Source: Gammaproteobacteria bacterium UBA2675
GTDB taxonomy: Bacteria > Pseudomonadota > Gammaproteobacteria > Pseudomonadales > Pseudohongiellaceae
Direction of reading: 5' to 3'
NCBI GenBank assembly: GCA_002354805.1
Contig: DEMH01000014.1
Location: forward strand, 1 to 64,000
Length of the DNA stretch: 64,000 nucleotides
The notes beneath the pieces are model-generated. The model did no database searches. It was not told where the DNA came from and saw only the letters and a program-made list of their open reading frames with translations. A program made the translations under genes and the position numbers. This document shows, piece by piece, positions 1 to 8,142 of this stretch. Position 1 is the stretch's first letter, and the number at the start of each line of letters is the position of its first letter.

Positions 1-3
1 CGT

Positions 4-31
4 ATTATACGCGTTTGAATCAGCCTGGCAA
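4..31 (-). promoter_or_regulatory. Leftward sigma70 promoter, P2-like
   Basis: On the minus strand a TTGCCA -35 (26-31) is followed after 16 nt by a perfect TATAAT -10 (4-9), firing off the left edge of the window. It lies about 121 bp downstream of a second leftward promoter. This spacing resembles the P1/P2 pair of rRNA operons. The transcribed gene is not in the window. Confidence 0.55.
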
Positions 32-117
32 GGCTTTTTTCGAACAATTTTTTGATCAACCGTCGATCAAAATGCCTTACCGATCCTGCCTGCTGAAGTT
101 GCCCTTCAGCTGTCAGG

Positions 118-175
118 GGCGCGCATTATGCCACAGTTTTTGATGCCTGCAAGCACTTTGACAAAAATTTGTTAA
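118..175 (-). promoter_or_regulatory. Leftward promoter with AT-rich upstream tract and GC-rich discriminator, P1-like
   Basis: On the minus strand TTGCAG (147-152), a 16-nt spacer and CATAAT (125-130) are followed by a GCGCGCC discriminator (118-124). An A/T-rich stretch (about 157-175) sits just upstream of the -35, like an UP element. GC-rich discriminators are typical of stringently controlled rRNA P1 promoters. From memory, in P. aeruginosa PAO1 an rRNA operon lies beside the msrQ homologue, which agrees with this position. Confidence 0.5.
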
Positions 176-250
176 GAAGTTTTGTCGAGCCCTGACGAGG
201 TCCCAATATTACGCACCAGTGTGCGATTGAAACCTGCATACCTGACCGGG

Positions 251-913
251 TTACTGACTCGAGACTGACGATGCGCCGGCGCGATTTGATCGCCTGGCCT
301 GTCGTCTAAGATACTGCACTAGTCGGTACCCCAAAAGCAGGGCGAGTAGTGTACCATAAAATACTGCGTCGAAAACATCCGTACGCAAAATCCAGGTAAG
401 GTGTAACACCCCGAGAATCGCGGCAACATAAACCAGTCGGTGAAGCGGTTTCCAACGCCTGCCCATCAGGCGCACCATACGCCTGGGAGATGTTGCTCCC
501 ATGGCGGCCAGAATCAGAAAAGATACAAAGCCGACCGTGATATAAGGCCTTTCCAGAATATCATCACCAACCTCGAACCAGCGCAGCTCAAGCAGAAACA
601 CGACATACACAACAAAGTGCAGACTGGCATAGAACAGTGCGAACAGGCCCAAGGTCCTGCGCAGCGGAGCCGCTCCGGTGAGCCCCATCAGCTCTCGCAT
701 TGGCGTGATTGCCAGACTCATCAGCAGAAAACGCAAAGTCCAGCGACCCGTTTCCAGAGCGAGTTCTTTGGCAGGATCAGCCCCGAGGGTATTCTGTATC
801 GCACCCAGCAGCAGATAGAGGAATGGCAAGCAGGCCAAAACCCAGATGCCCCACCTTATCCAACGCCATAGCGAAGGGTTGCGTCGCCAGTCCGGCGCAG
901 CTCGCGCAGTCAA
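251..913 (-). CDS. msrQ: Heme-binding membrane subunit MsrQ
   Basis: This is the membrane b-type cytochrome that passes electrons from the quinone pool to periplasmic MsrP for repair of oxidised methionine. The 220-residue protein has about six hydrophobic segments of the ferric-reductase-like fold. The candidate heme-ligand histidines are H99, H158 and H171, in contexts that match E. coli MsrQ (YASLHF, KPLHRLVYV, VLHLTW). The GADPAK segment near residue 45 and the RPYITVG segment near 122 are also family hallmarks. It lies 24 bp downstream of msrP on the same strand, the standard msrPQ operon order. The length is normal for the family and identification is firm. Confidence 0.95.
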   Translation of the reverse strand: MTARAAPDWRRNPSLWRWIRWGIWVLACLPFLYLLLGAIQNTLGADPAKELALETGRWTLRFLLMSLAITPMRELMGLTGAAPLRRTLGLFALFYASLHFVVYVVFLLELRWFEVGDDILERPYITVGFVSFLILAAMGATSPRRMVRLMGRRWKPLHRLVYVAAILGVLHLTWILRTDVFDAVFYGTLLALLLGYRLVQYLRRQARRSNRAGASSVSSQ

Positions 914-937
914 TCCTTACTCCTGATACTAATGGGC

Positions 938-1981
938 CTAGTAATAACGGGACAGGTCCATACCCTGATACAGATGCGCCACTTCCTCTCCATAGCCATT
1001 AAACATGAGGGTCTCCTGACGCGACGGGCTGAACAGGGTACGCGGCAGCCTTGTTTCCATGTCCTGACGCCAGCGCGGGTGGTGGACATTCGGGTTCACA
1101 TTGGCATAAAAACCATATTCATTTGGTTGCATCATATTCCATGTGGTGGGCGGCTCTTCCTCAACAAATCGGATCTTGACGATGGACTTGACGCTCTTGA
1201 AGCCGTACTTCCAGGGCACTACCAGCCTGATCGGCGCCCCATTCTGAGGTGGCATGTAGTTACCATAGAGGCCTACCGCCAGAAAAGTCAGCGGATTCAT
1301 CGCCTCGTCCATGCGCAACCCTTCCCGATAGGGCCAGTCGACGATACTGAAACGACTGCGCTGAGCGGGCATCTGCTCAGGGTCTACCAGCGTTTCAAAG
1401 GCGACATATTTGGCTTTTGAAGTGGGCTCCATTCGTTCGATCAGGGAAGCCAGCGAAAAGCCAACCCAGGGAATCACCATCGACCAGCGCTCTACACAGC
1501 GCAAGCGGTAGATTCGCTCTTCCAGTTGTGCAGGTTGCACCAGGTCTTCCAGATGGTACACGCCGGGTTTTGCGCATTCACCACCGATATCAATAGACCA
1601 GGGATCCACATTAAAAGACTGCGAGTTACGGTAGGGATCTTCCTTGTCCATGCCAAACTCGTAAAAGTTATTGTAAGTCACGACATCCTGATAGGGTGTC
1701 AGGGACTCGTCTGTCCAGAACGGACCGCCCCGCTCCGCTGTTTCAATATTGCTGAACTTATCTTCCCACCACTGCGCCGGAGCTGACCGCTCAAGGTCTG
1801 CTGGCGCGCGGGCACGCAGGCCGTCACCGGAAGCTGCACCCGCCAGACCAGGCATCAACAGTCCAGACGCACCTACTGCCCCAAAACTCAATGCGTCAGT
1901 CATGAATTTACGACGGTTGCGATATACTGACTCAGGTGTAATCTCTGATGACGGTATTTCTCGTTTGGTCTTGATCAACAT
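938..1981 (-). CDS. msrP: Protein-methionine-sulfoxide reductase, molybdopterin subunit MsrP
   Basis: This periplasmic molybdoenzyme reduces both R- and S-methionine sulfoxide in envelope proteins, using electrons from MsrQ. The 347-residue precursor has a Tat signal with an NRRKFM twin-arginine motif at residues 22-27 and a hydrophobic stretch to about residue 50. The molybdenum-ligating cysteine is C162, in the RLRCVERWSMVIPW context that closely follows the E. coli YedY Mo-binding cysteine. The body is a sulfite-oxidase-fold domain of normal length. It is the first gene of the msrP-msrQ operon; pssA ends 61 bp upstream. Confidence 0.96.
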   Translation of the reverse strand: MLIKTKREIPSSEITPESVYRNRRKFMTDALSFGAVGASGLLMPGLAGAASGDGLRARAPADLERSAPAQWWEDKFSNIETAERGGPFWTDESLTPYQDVVTYNNFYEFGMDKEDPYRNSQSFNVDPWSIDIGGECAKPGVYHLEDLVQPAQLEERIYRLRCVERWSMVIPWVGFSLASLIERMEPTSKAKYVAFETLVDPEQMPAQRSRFSIVDWPYREGLRMDEAMNPLTFLAVGLYGNYMPPQNGAPIRLVVPWKYGFKSVKSIVKIRFVEEEPPTTWNMMQPNEYGFYANVNPNVHHPRWRQDMETRLPRTLFSPSRQETLMFNGYGEEVAHLYQGMDLSRYY

Positions 1982-2042
1982 AACTGCACTCCCTGAGACT
2001 TGGGTGTCTTGAACTAAGGTGCTTTCACCGGTCTGACGTTCA

Positions 2043-2882
2043 TTACGGTTCAGCCGACTGTCCGGTTTGCTCGCGACGCAGCTTTAATTTCTTGTATGCG
2101 CCAATAACAGGACCGGAACAAACGTAAACTACGCACATGGTGAGCAGCACTTCATGCGGGCGCTGTGCAATCACCACCAGCAGCACTACTGCCATCACAA
2201 ACACTACATAGGGAACAGTCCCTTTGAAGTGTATCTCTTTAAAACTGTAATAACGGTAATTCGAGACCATTAACAAGCCGGTAATCGCTGTCAGCAAAGC
2301 CGCACCGATCGCCGTCCAGTAACCTGGCTGAATATTGTATTTATACGCAACCCACACAACGAAAGTTACCAGGCCGGCTGCGACCGGACTTTGCAAACCA
2401 ACAAAAAAGCGCTTGTCGACTGTGCCAAGCTGTACATTGAAGCGCGCCAGCCGGAGCGCCGCACAGGACATGAAGATAAAACTCGCGGCCCAGCCTGCAT
2501 TTCCCAGTGAGGACAGCGTCCAGCTGAAAATGATCAGTGCCGGCGCCACACCAAAGGACACCATGTCTGCCAGACTGTCAAACTGTGCTCCAAAGGCGCT
2601 CTGTGTGTTAGTCAACCGGGCCACTCTGCCATCCAGTCCGTCCATCACGGCGGCCACCAGTATCGCCCAGCCAGCCGCATTAAAATTGCCATTCATACCT
2701 GCAATAATCGCGTAAAAACCCGCGAACAATGCGCCCAATGTCAGCAGATTGGGTAGCAAATAGATGCCTTTGCGGCTGATCTTGCGCCCGTCCTCTGAGA
2801 CAAACTCTTCGTGTTCATCGATCGGAATAAAGCTGTCGCTGTCATCCTGTGAGTTGTTGTCCTGCTGCGACTTATCGCTCAT
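2043..2882 (-). CDS. pssA: CDP-diacylglycerol-serine O-phosphatidyltransferase
   Basis: This inner-membrane enzyme joins CDP-diacylglycerol and serine to make phosphatidylserine, the precursor of phosphatidylethanolamine. The CDP-alcohol phosphotransferase signature DGxxAR(x8)GxxxDxxxD is complete at D84-D106 (DGRVAR, then G98, D102, D106). About eight hydrophobic segments follow a charged, Asp/Ser-rich N-terminal tail of about 38 residues. It is the polytopic PssA type rather than the peripheral phospholipase-D-like E. coli type. ilvY ends 49 bp upstream on the same strand, and msrPQ lies downstream. Confidence 0.93.
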   Translation of the reverse strand: MSDKSQQDNNSQDDSDSFIPIDEHEEFVSEDGRKISRKGIYLLPNLLTLGALFAGFYAIIAGMNGNFNAAGWAILVAAVMDGLDGRVARLTNTQSAFGAQFDSLADMVSFGVAPALIIFSWTLSSLGNAGWAASFIFMSCAALRLARFNVQLGTVDKRFFVGLQSPVAAGLVTFVVWVAYKYNIQPGYWTAIGAALLTAITGLLMVSNYRYYSFKEIHFKGTVPYVVFVMAVVLLVVIAQRPHEVLLTMCVVYVCSGPVIGAYKKLKLRREQTGQSAEP

Positions 2883-2931
2883 GTATTACTCGCTGTTGTT
2901 GGTGATTCCTGACGACACCCGGTGCACCCGA

Positions 2932-3867
2932 TTATACACGCTTGTCAAAACGCTGCAGTGAGCGCTCATGCTGGTCGGACACTGATTCGGTCACTTTCCA
3001 GAAAGCGTTGATCTGCGGATTGCTCAAGCGGCGCTTCAGCGCACAGAGGCCGATTGTGAATGGCTCCAGCTCGGTCATGACCGGAAGCACCTCAATGTGC
3101 GCACTCGATGGACTGTTGTCAACGACCACCCGCGGAACCACAGCAATACCACAGCCGAGACTGACCATGCTGACCATGGCTTCATGCCCGGATACCTGCG
3201 CATAAACCTGAGGTTTGATACCTCGCTGGTAGAACCACTGCTCAAGGCGTTGCCGCGACAGGCCTGTTTCGGAGAGTATCAACGGGATCTGAGTCCAATC
3301 ATACTCATTTATTTGCTCAGCACGCCGCAAGGCCTGGCGCAGCGGGCAGTCGATAGTGGGCCCGATACACACCAGTGGCGAATGGCCAAGTGGCAGAAAC
3401 TCCATACTGTCAGGCAGCTGCTCGGGGAGCGCAGCTATTGCCAGAGCGTCAAGTTCATCGCTCACGCGTGACAGGGCCTGCGCCGAATCACCTGTGTGCA
3501 ACTGCAGCTCAACCTGGGGATATTCGGCACGAAACCGCTGCATCAGGGCCTGCAGAAAGCTGTAGCTCGCGGTCACCGAACAGAACAGACTCAAGGCCCC
3601 TCGCACCACTTCGTCGGATTGCAGCCCTGCCTGCAGAAGCTGCCAGCGATCAACGACATCGTTCGCAAAATCCCTGACCAGATAAGCCTCGGCCGTCAGT
3701 TTTACCGAGCGCCGATCACGCTCAAACAAAACCACCCCGAGCTCCTGCTCCAGTCGCTGAATGGCGCGCGTCAACCCCGACGCGCTGATGTGAAGTTCGC
3801 GACTGGCTTTGGCGAAATGCAGCGTGCGCGCCAAAACCAAAAACATTTTTAGATCTCTGATATCCAT
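2932..3867 (-). CDS. ilvY: LysR-family regulator IlvY
   Basis: This is a LysR-type activator expected to induce ilvC when the KARI substrates acetolactate or acetohydroxybutyrate accumulate. Residues 1-60 form the winged helix-turn-helix (FAKASRELHISASGLTRAIQ is the recognition-helix region). The remainder is the periplasmic-binding-protein-like effector domain. It is divergent from ilvC across 151 bp that hold an ATTGCA-N5-TGCAAT palindrome, the classic ilvY/ilvC arrangement. The assignment rests on this position and on the length of 311 residues. The LysR family alone would not specify the target. Confidence 0.88.
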   Translation of the reverse strand: MDIRDLKMFLVLARTLHFAKASRELHISASGLTRAIQRLEQELGVVLFERDRRSVKLTAEAYLVRDFANDVVDRWQLLQAGLQSDEVVRGALSLFCSVTASYSFLQALMQRFRAEYPQVELQLHTGDSAQALSRVSDELDALAIAALPEQLPDSMEFLPLGHSPLVCIGPTIDCPLRQALRRAEQINEYDWTQIPLILSETGLSRQRLEQWFYQRGIKPQVYAQVSGHEAMVSMVSLGCGIAVVPRVVVDNSPSSAHIEVLPVMTELEPFTIGLCALKRRLSNPQINAFWKVTESVSDQHERSLQRFDKRV

Positions 3868-3906
3868 GCCAAGATACCGTGCCTCTCAGGCACGCCAGTC
3901 GATTCT

Positions 3907-3923
3907 ATTGCATTTTCTGCAAT
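3907..3923. promoter_or_regulatory. Candidate IlvY operator in the ilvY-ilvC intergenic region
   Basis: ATTGCA (3907-3912) and TGCAAT (3918-3923) form a perfect 6-bp inverted repeat with a 5-nt spacer, the usual shape of a LysR-type site. It sits 39 bp from the ilvY start and 95 bp from the ilvC start. A TTGACA follows at 3930 but has no good -10 at the normal distance, as is common for activator-dependent promoters. Confidence 0.5.
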
Positions 3924-4018
3924 ACGAAATTGACAATATATCATTTTACGCAAGCAAGCTCACCTATTAGTATGGCCGCCTGACCCAATTCAACCTGATT
4001 GCAACAAAGGACCGGATT

Positions 4019-5488
4019 ATGAATTACTTCAACACCTTGTCACTGCGCCAGCAGCTGCAGCAACTCGGCAAATGCCGTTTCATGGATACCGCCGAGTTCG
4101 CCGATGGCGTCAACCGCCTGCTAGGCAAGAAAGTGGTCATCGTCGGCTGCGGCGCACAGGGCCTTAACCAGGGTCTGAACATGCGTGACAGCGGCCTGGA
4201 TATCAGCTACGCACTGCGCGCCGAGGCTATCGCAGAAAAGCGTCAGTCATGGAAAAACGCTACAGAGAATGGCTTCACTGCCGGCACTTACGAAGACCTG
4301 ATTCCTCAGGCCGACCTGGTTCTTAACCTGACACCGGACAAGCAGCATACCTCTGTTATCAAGCAGGTCATGCCATTGATGAAAAAAGGTGCCTGCCTGG
4401 CCTACTCACATGGCTTCAACATTGTTGAAGAAGGCATGCAGATCCGTGACGACCTGACCGTCATCATGGTAGCGCCCAAGTGCCCGGGCTCAGAAGTCCG
4501 CGAAGAGTACAAGCGTGGCTTTGGTGTACCGACCCTGATCGCGGTTCACCCGGAGAACGATCCACAGGGCGAAGGCCTGGAACTGGCCAAGGCATACGCG
4601 GCTGCTACCGGTGGTCATCGTGCAGGTGTTCTGGAGTCTTCTTTTATTGCGGAAGTAAAATCCGACCTGATGGGTGAGCAGACCATTCTTTGTGGCGTAC
4701 TGCAGACCGGCTCCATTCTTTGCTACAACCGCATGATCGAGAAAGGTGTCGAAGCCGGTTATGCATCCAAACTGATCCAGCATGGCTGGGAAGTTATTTC
4801 TGAAGGCCTCAAGCACGGCGGCATCACCAACATGATGGATCGCCTGTCCAACCCTGCCAAGCTGGTTGCCAACTCACTGGCCCAGGAACTTAAAGAAATT
4901 ATGGCACCGCTGTTCCAGAAACACATGGACGACATCATGAGTGGCGAGTTTTCACGCACCATGATGGAAGACTGGGCGAATGACGACAAGAACCTGTTGA
5001 CCTGGCGTGAACAGACCGGTGAGACAGCATTCGAAAAGTCGACTGCCGGTGACATGGATATTTCTGAACAGGAGTACTACGACAACGGCATTCTGATGGC
5101 CGCCTTCCTGAAAGCCGGTGTAGAGCTGGCCTTTGAGACCATGACGGACGCAGGCATTATCGAAGAGTCCGCCTACTACGAGTCACTGCACGAGACACCA
5201 CTGATCGCCAACCTGATCGGTCGCAAAAAGCTGTATGAAATGAACAAAGTGATCTCAGATACCGCCGAGTATGGCTGCTATCTGTTCTCACACGCAGCAG
5301 TGCCACTGCTGGAAGGTTTCATGCAGAAAGTTGACACTGACGTGATCGGCAAAGGCCTGCAGTTGAGCGACAACAACGTCGACAACACGGCGCTGATTGC
5401 AGTCAACCAGTCCATCCGTAACCATCCGATCGAGATTGTAGGTCGTCGCCTGCGCTCCTACATGACTGCAATGAAAAAGGCGATCTAA
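4019..5488 (+). CDS. ilvC: Ketol-acid reductoisomerase, class II (long form)
   Basis: This enzyme isomerises and reduces acetolactate or acetohydroxybutyrate with NADPH in the valine/isoleucine pathway. The 489-residue length and the duplicated C-terminal knotted domain mark the long class II form known from E. coli, not the roughly 338-residue class I enzyme. The Rossmann loop GCGAQGLNQGLNMRDSG starts near residue 42. Segments such as ECAPKCPG-like VMVAPKCPGSEVREEYKRG and the ESAYYESLHE metal-binding region match the E. coli enzyme almost word for word. It is divergent from ilvY and convergent with ilvIH. No clear Shine-Dalgarno beyond AAAGGA precedes the ATG. Confidence 0.97.
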   Translation: MNYFNTLSLRQQLQQLGKCRFMDTAEFADGVNRLLGKKVVIVGCGAQGLNQGLNMRDSGLDISYALRAEAIAEKRQSWKNATENGFTAGTYEDLIPQADLVLNLTPDKQHTSVIKQVMPLMKKGACLAYSHGFNIVEEGMQIRDDLTVIMVAPKCPGSEVREEYKRGFGVPTLIAVHPENDPQGEGLELAKAYAAATGGHRAGVLESSFIAEVKSDLMGEQTILCGVLQTGSILCYNRMIEKGVEAGYASKLIQHGWEVISEGLKHGGITNMMDRLSNPAKLVANSLAQELKEIMAPLFQKHMDDIMSGEFSRTMMEDWANDDKNLLTWREQTGETAFEKSTAGDMDISEQEYYDNGILMAAFLKAGVELAFETMTDAGIIEESAYYESLHETPLIANLIGRKKLYEMNKVISDTAEYGCYLFSHAAVPLLEGFMQKVDTDVIGKGLQLSDNNVDNTALIAVNQSIRNHPIEIVGRRLRSYMTAMKKAI

Positions 5489-5503
5489 ATCGCCTCTGTG
5501 ATA

Positions 5504-5539
5504 GTGAGCACCTGTGCCCTTTCGGGCACAGGTGCTCAC
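5504..5539. terminator. Perfect 16-bp hairpin between convergent ilvC and ilvH
   Basis: Arms 5504-5519 and 5524-5539 are perfectly complementary over 16 bp around a TTTC/GAAA tetraloop. It begins 15 bp after the ilvC stop and ends 19 bp before the ilvH stop. Neither strand has a T-run after it. It is therefore either a bidirectional transcription barrier that relies on stem strength or a 3'-end stabilising structure. A second, 7-bp stem (5551-5557 with 5564-5570) overlaps the ilvH stop codon. Confidence 0.6.
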
Positions 5540-5558
5540 ATCCGAGATGACTGAGCCA

Positions 5559-6050
5559 TTACAGGCTCAGTACTTTCTCACCTCTTGAAATACCGGTAAC
5601 ACCGGTACGCGCCACTTCCAGTACAGCAGCATTGCCCAGGGCAGCTATGAAGCTGTCAAGCTTGTCAGAGGTTCCGGTCAACTGAATGCTGTAAACCGTG
5701 CTGGTCACATCAACGATCTGACCACGGAAAATATCCGTGGTGCGCTTGATCTCGGCACGTTGAGCGCCGGTGGCCTTAACCTTGATCAACATCAGTTCGC
5801 GTTCGATATGCGAACCCTCCGTCAGATCCACCAGTTTCACCACATCAATCAGCTTGTTCAGATGTTTGGTGATCTGCTCGATCTTGCGATCATCACCAAT
5901 AGTGGTGATTGTCAATCGTGACAGCGTGTGGTCCTCAGTTGGTGCCACAGTGAGTGATTCAATATTGTAGTTACGCTGAGAAAACAAACCGACAACACGA
6001 GACAGGGCGCCAGGTTCATTCTCCAACAGTATGGAAATTATGTGCCGCAT
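5559..6050 (-). CDS. ilvH: Acetolactate synthase small (regulatory) subunit
   Basis: This regulatory subunit of acetohydroxyacid synthase III binds valine and stimulates IlvI. The 163-residue protein has an N-terminal ACT domain (ISILLENEPGALSRVVGLFSQR near residues 5-26) and the usual second ferredoxin-like domain. It starts one base after the ilvI stop codon, so the two subunits are almost certainly translationally coupled and made from one mRNA. It converges on ilvC across a strong hairpin. Length and sequence are typical. Confidence 0.96.
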   Translation of the reverse strand: MRHIISILLENEPGALSRVVGLFSQRNYNIESLTVAPTEDHTLSRLTITTIGDDRKIEQITKHLNKLIDVVKLVDLTEGSHIERELMLIKVKATGAQRAEIKRTTDIFRGQIVDVTSTVYSIQLTGTSDKLDSFIAALGNAAVLEVARTGVTGISRGEKVLSL

Positions 6051-6051
6051 C

Positions 6052-7776
6052 TTATGTTCTCTCCGTTTTGCTCAACCACATGTCTTTCATTGACCCGCCT
6101 TTGATAGCCATCGGGTAAACATGCTCAGCCTGATCCACTGCCACATCGATAAATACCAGCTTGTCCTTCAGCGCGAATGCTTCTTCCATTTTGCTGTCCA
6201 GCTCGGACAGTTTCTCGATGCGCATTCCGACGTGCCCGTAAGCCTCTACCAGCTTGATGAAGTCAGGCAGTGATTCAGAATAGGTGCTGTGCGAGTGACG
6301 CCCACCGTATTGCATGTCCTGCCACTGCTTGACCATACCCAGCGCCTGGTTGTTCAGACAGACAATCTTGATCGGCAGACCATACTGCAGACAGGTAGCC
6401 AGTTCCTGGATACACATCTGAATACTGCCCTCACCCGTGATACAGACTGAGATTGCGTCGGGATAGGCCAGCTGCACGCCGATCGCTGCAGGAAAACCAA
6501 AACCCATGGTGCCCAGTCCGCCGGAGTTGATCCAGCGGCGCGGCTTGTCAAAATGGTAATACTGCGCGGCAAACATCTGGTGCTGACCCACATCAGAGGA
6601 TACATAGGCTTCGCCTCGCGTCGCCTTGTAAACACTCTGGACCGCCTGCTGAGGCTTGATGGTTTCACCCTCTGCAGCTTTGACTTTCAGACACTGTTTG
6701 GCCCGCCAGCCCTCAATCTGCTGCCACCACAATTCAAGCGACTTACTGTCGACGCGGGCGTCCGCGCTACCGATCAACTCCAGCATTTCTTCCAGAACAC
6801 TGGTGACCGAACCTACGATGGGGACATCAGCCGCTACGGTTTTGGAGATCGATGCCGGGTCGATATCAACATGAAGAATCTTGGCCCCCGGGCAGAATTT
6901 GTTGACAGCATTGGTCACACGATCGTCAAAGCGAACACCAATACCCAGCACCACATCACTGAAATGCATGGCCATATTGGCTTCGTAGGTACCGTGCATA
7001 CCCAGCATGCCGAGAAACTGTTTGTCCGTAGCCGGGTAAGCACCCAGACCCATCAATGTATTGGTAATCGGAAATCCGAGTGTTTGCGCCAGTCGGGTCA
7101 GCAGCTCTGAGCCGTTACCCTGTATAACACCACCGCCGGCGTAAATAACCGGACGCTTGGCCGCCAACAGAATTTCCACTGCTTTTTTGATCTGCCCGGT
7201 GTGACCTTTCGCGGGCACCGAGTAGGAGCGCATCTTCACTGATTCAGGATAGCGATACTCAAATTTGCGCGCCGGATCTGTGACGTCCTTCGGGACATCA
7301 ATGACAACCGGGCCAGGCCGGCCGGTGGTCGCAATGTAGAACGCCTTTTTGACAACTGCAGGAATATCTTCAGCTTTCTGAACCATGAAGCTGTGTTTGA
7401 CGATGGGGCGAGAGACACCCACCATGTCTGTTTCCTGGAATGCGTCGGAACCGATCAGCGAGCTGTCAACCTGACCGGAGATCACCACCATCGGAATGGA
7501 GTCCATAAACGCAGTTGCGATACCGGTAATGGCATTGGTGGCACCTGGGCCCGAGGTCACCAGCACCACACCAGGCTTGCCGGTGGCTCTGGCATAACCG
7601 TCGGCAGCGTGCGTCGCCGCCTGCTCGTGTCGTACCAGAATGTGATCCACCTTGTCCTGGTTGAATATCGCATCGTAAATATGCAGCGCTGCGCCGCCCG
7701 GATAACCGAACATAAGCTCAACGCCCTCGTCGTGCAGAGCACGAATCAGCATTTCACCACCAGAAAGCAATTCCAC
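6052..7776 (-). CDS. ilvI: Acetolactate synthase large (catalytic) subunit
   Basis: This ThDP- and FAD-dependent catalytic subunit makes 2-acetolactate or 2-aceto-2-hydroxybutyrate from pyruvate and 2-ketobutyrate. It shows the catalytic glutamate context VRHEQAATHAADGYARATG and the ThDP signature running from ITGEGS to LNNQ. I place the start at a GTG (7776), because GAGG lies 8 bases before it and it gives MELLSGGEM, matching Pseudomonas IlvI starts and a normal length of 574 residues. An in-frame ATG at 7821 would add 15 residues but has no ribosome-binding site. ilvH follows after 1 bp. A structured leader lies upstream. Confidence 0.95.
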   Translation of the reverse strand: MELLSGGEMLIRALHDEGVELMFGYPGGAALHIYDAIFNQDKVDHILVRHEQAATHAADGYARATGKPGVVLVTSGPGATNAITGIATAFMDSIPMVVISGQVDSSLIGSDAFQETDMVGVSRPIVKHSFMVQKAEDIPAVVKKAFYIATTGRPGPVVIDVPKDVTDPARKFEYRYPESVKMRSYSVPAKGHTGQIKKAVEILLAAKRPVIYAGGGVIQGNGSELLTRLAQTLGFPITNTLMGLGAYPATDKQFLGMLGMHGTYEANMAMHFSDVVLGIGVRFDDRVTNAVNKFCPGAKILHVDIDPASISKTVAADVPIVGSVTSVLEEMLELIGSADARVDSKSLELWWQQIEGWRAKQCLKVKAAEGETIKPQQAVQSVYKATRGEAYVSSDVGQHQMFAAQYYHFDKPRRWINSGGLGTMGFGFPAAIGVQLAYPDAISVCITGEGSIQMCIQELATCLQYGLPIKIVCLNNQALGMVKQWQDMQYGGRHSHSTYSESLPDFIKLVEAYGHVGMRIEKLSELDSKMEEAFALKDKLVFIDVAVDQAEHVYPMAIKGGSMKDMWLSKTERT

Positions 7777-7906
7777 AGTCTTAGCCTCTATTGAATCCAA
7801 TTTTCCATGTCGCAATGACATCGAAGGAATACCGCGAGGTCGCGATAATCCGGCGCTAGTTTATATCAAAAGATGAGCGGCTTCTTGCGTTGTAACACTT
7901 TGAAGC

Positions 7907-8003
7907 CATAGGTGGATTGTCAGTCACCTATGAGGAACCGGTGTGGGCGCCGATTGCGGCACACCGGTCGACAGGCTGTCGGCAAAAATTGTTGTTGCCT
8001 GTC
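7907..8003 (-). promoter_or_regulatory. Structured leader upstream of ilvIH, with mutually exclusive stems
   Basis: The 366-bp region 7777-8142 has no gene that I can support. Reading leftward it contains four stems: GACAGGC/GCCTGTC (7997-8003 with 7970-7976), CGACAG/CTGTCG (7969-7981), ACCGGTGTG/CACACCGGT (7960-7968 with 7937-7945), and CATAGGTG/CACCTATG (7925-7932 with 7907-7914). The first two share bases, so only one can form at a time. No leader peptide rich in Ile, Val or Leu and no T-run is visible, so this is not a textbook ilv attenuator. Confidence 0.4.
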
Positions 8004-8083
8004 TTGCAGAGTCGGGGAGGGGGTTACCTTCTCAGTCTGCAGCAACCGGACACTCAGAGTGGAGCTCCGGCTGTGAGCAGACA

Positions 8084-8111
8084 ATTGTCCCACGATTCCG
8101 CCTGTTGTCAA
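8084..8111 (-). promoter_or_regulatory. Candidate sigma70 promoter for ilvIH
   Basis: On the minus strand a perfect TTGACA (8106-8111) is followed after 16 nt by GACAAT (8084-8089), four of six matches to the -10 consensus. Transcription would begin near 8077 and give an ilvI leader of about 300 nt that includes all the stems described at 7907-8003. Confidence 0.4.
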
Positions 8112-8142
8112 GGCACATGGCGTCATTCAGGCACGACAGCCT

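Noticed and set aside
440..871. Plus-strand open frame over msrQ
   Set aside because: It lies wholly antisense to a well supported membrane protein and has the composition of a shadow frame.
3930..3970. TTGACA at 3930 as a standard ilvC promoter
   Set aside because: No -10-like hexamer at 15-19 nt; the nearest TATTAG is about 29 nt away.
6553..7110. Plus-strand frame of 185 codons inside ilvI
   Set aside because: Antisense to a highly conserved enzyme gene with no ribosome-binding site or recognisable product.
7777..7821. ATG 7821 as the ilvI start
   Set aside because: No ribosome-binding site; GTG 7776 has GAGG at 8 bases and gives the usual N-terminus and length.
7777..8142. Classical branched-chain attenuator with leader peptide
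   Set aside because: No short frame rich in Ile, Val or Leu and no T-run after a hairpin could be found.
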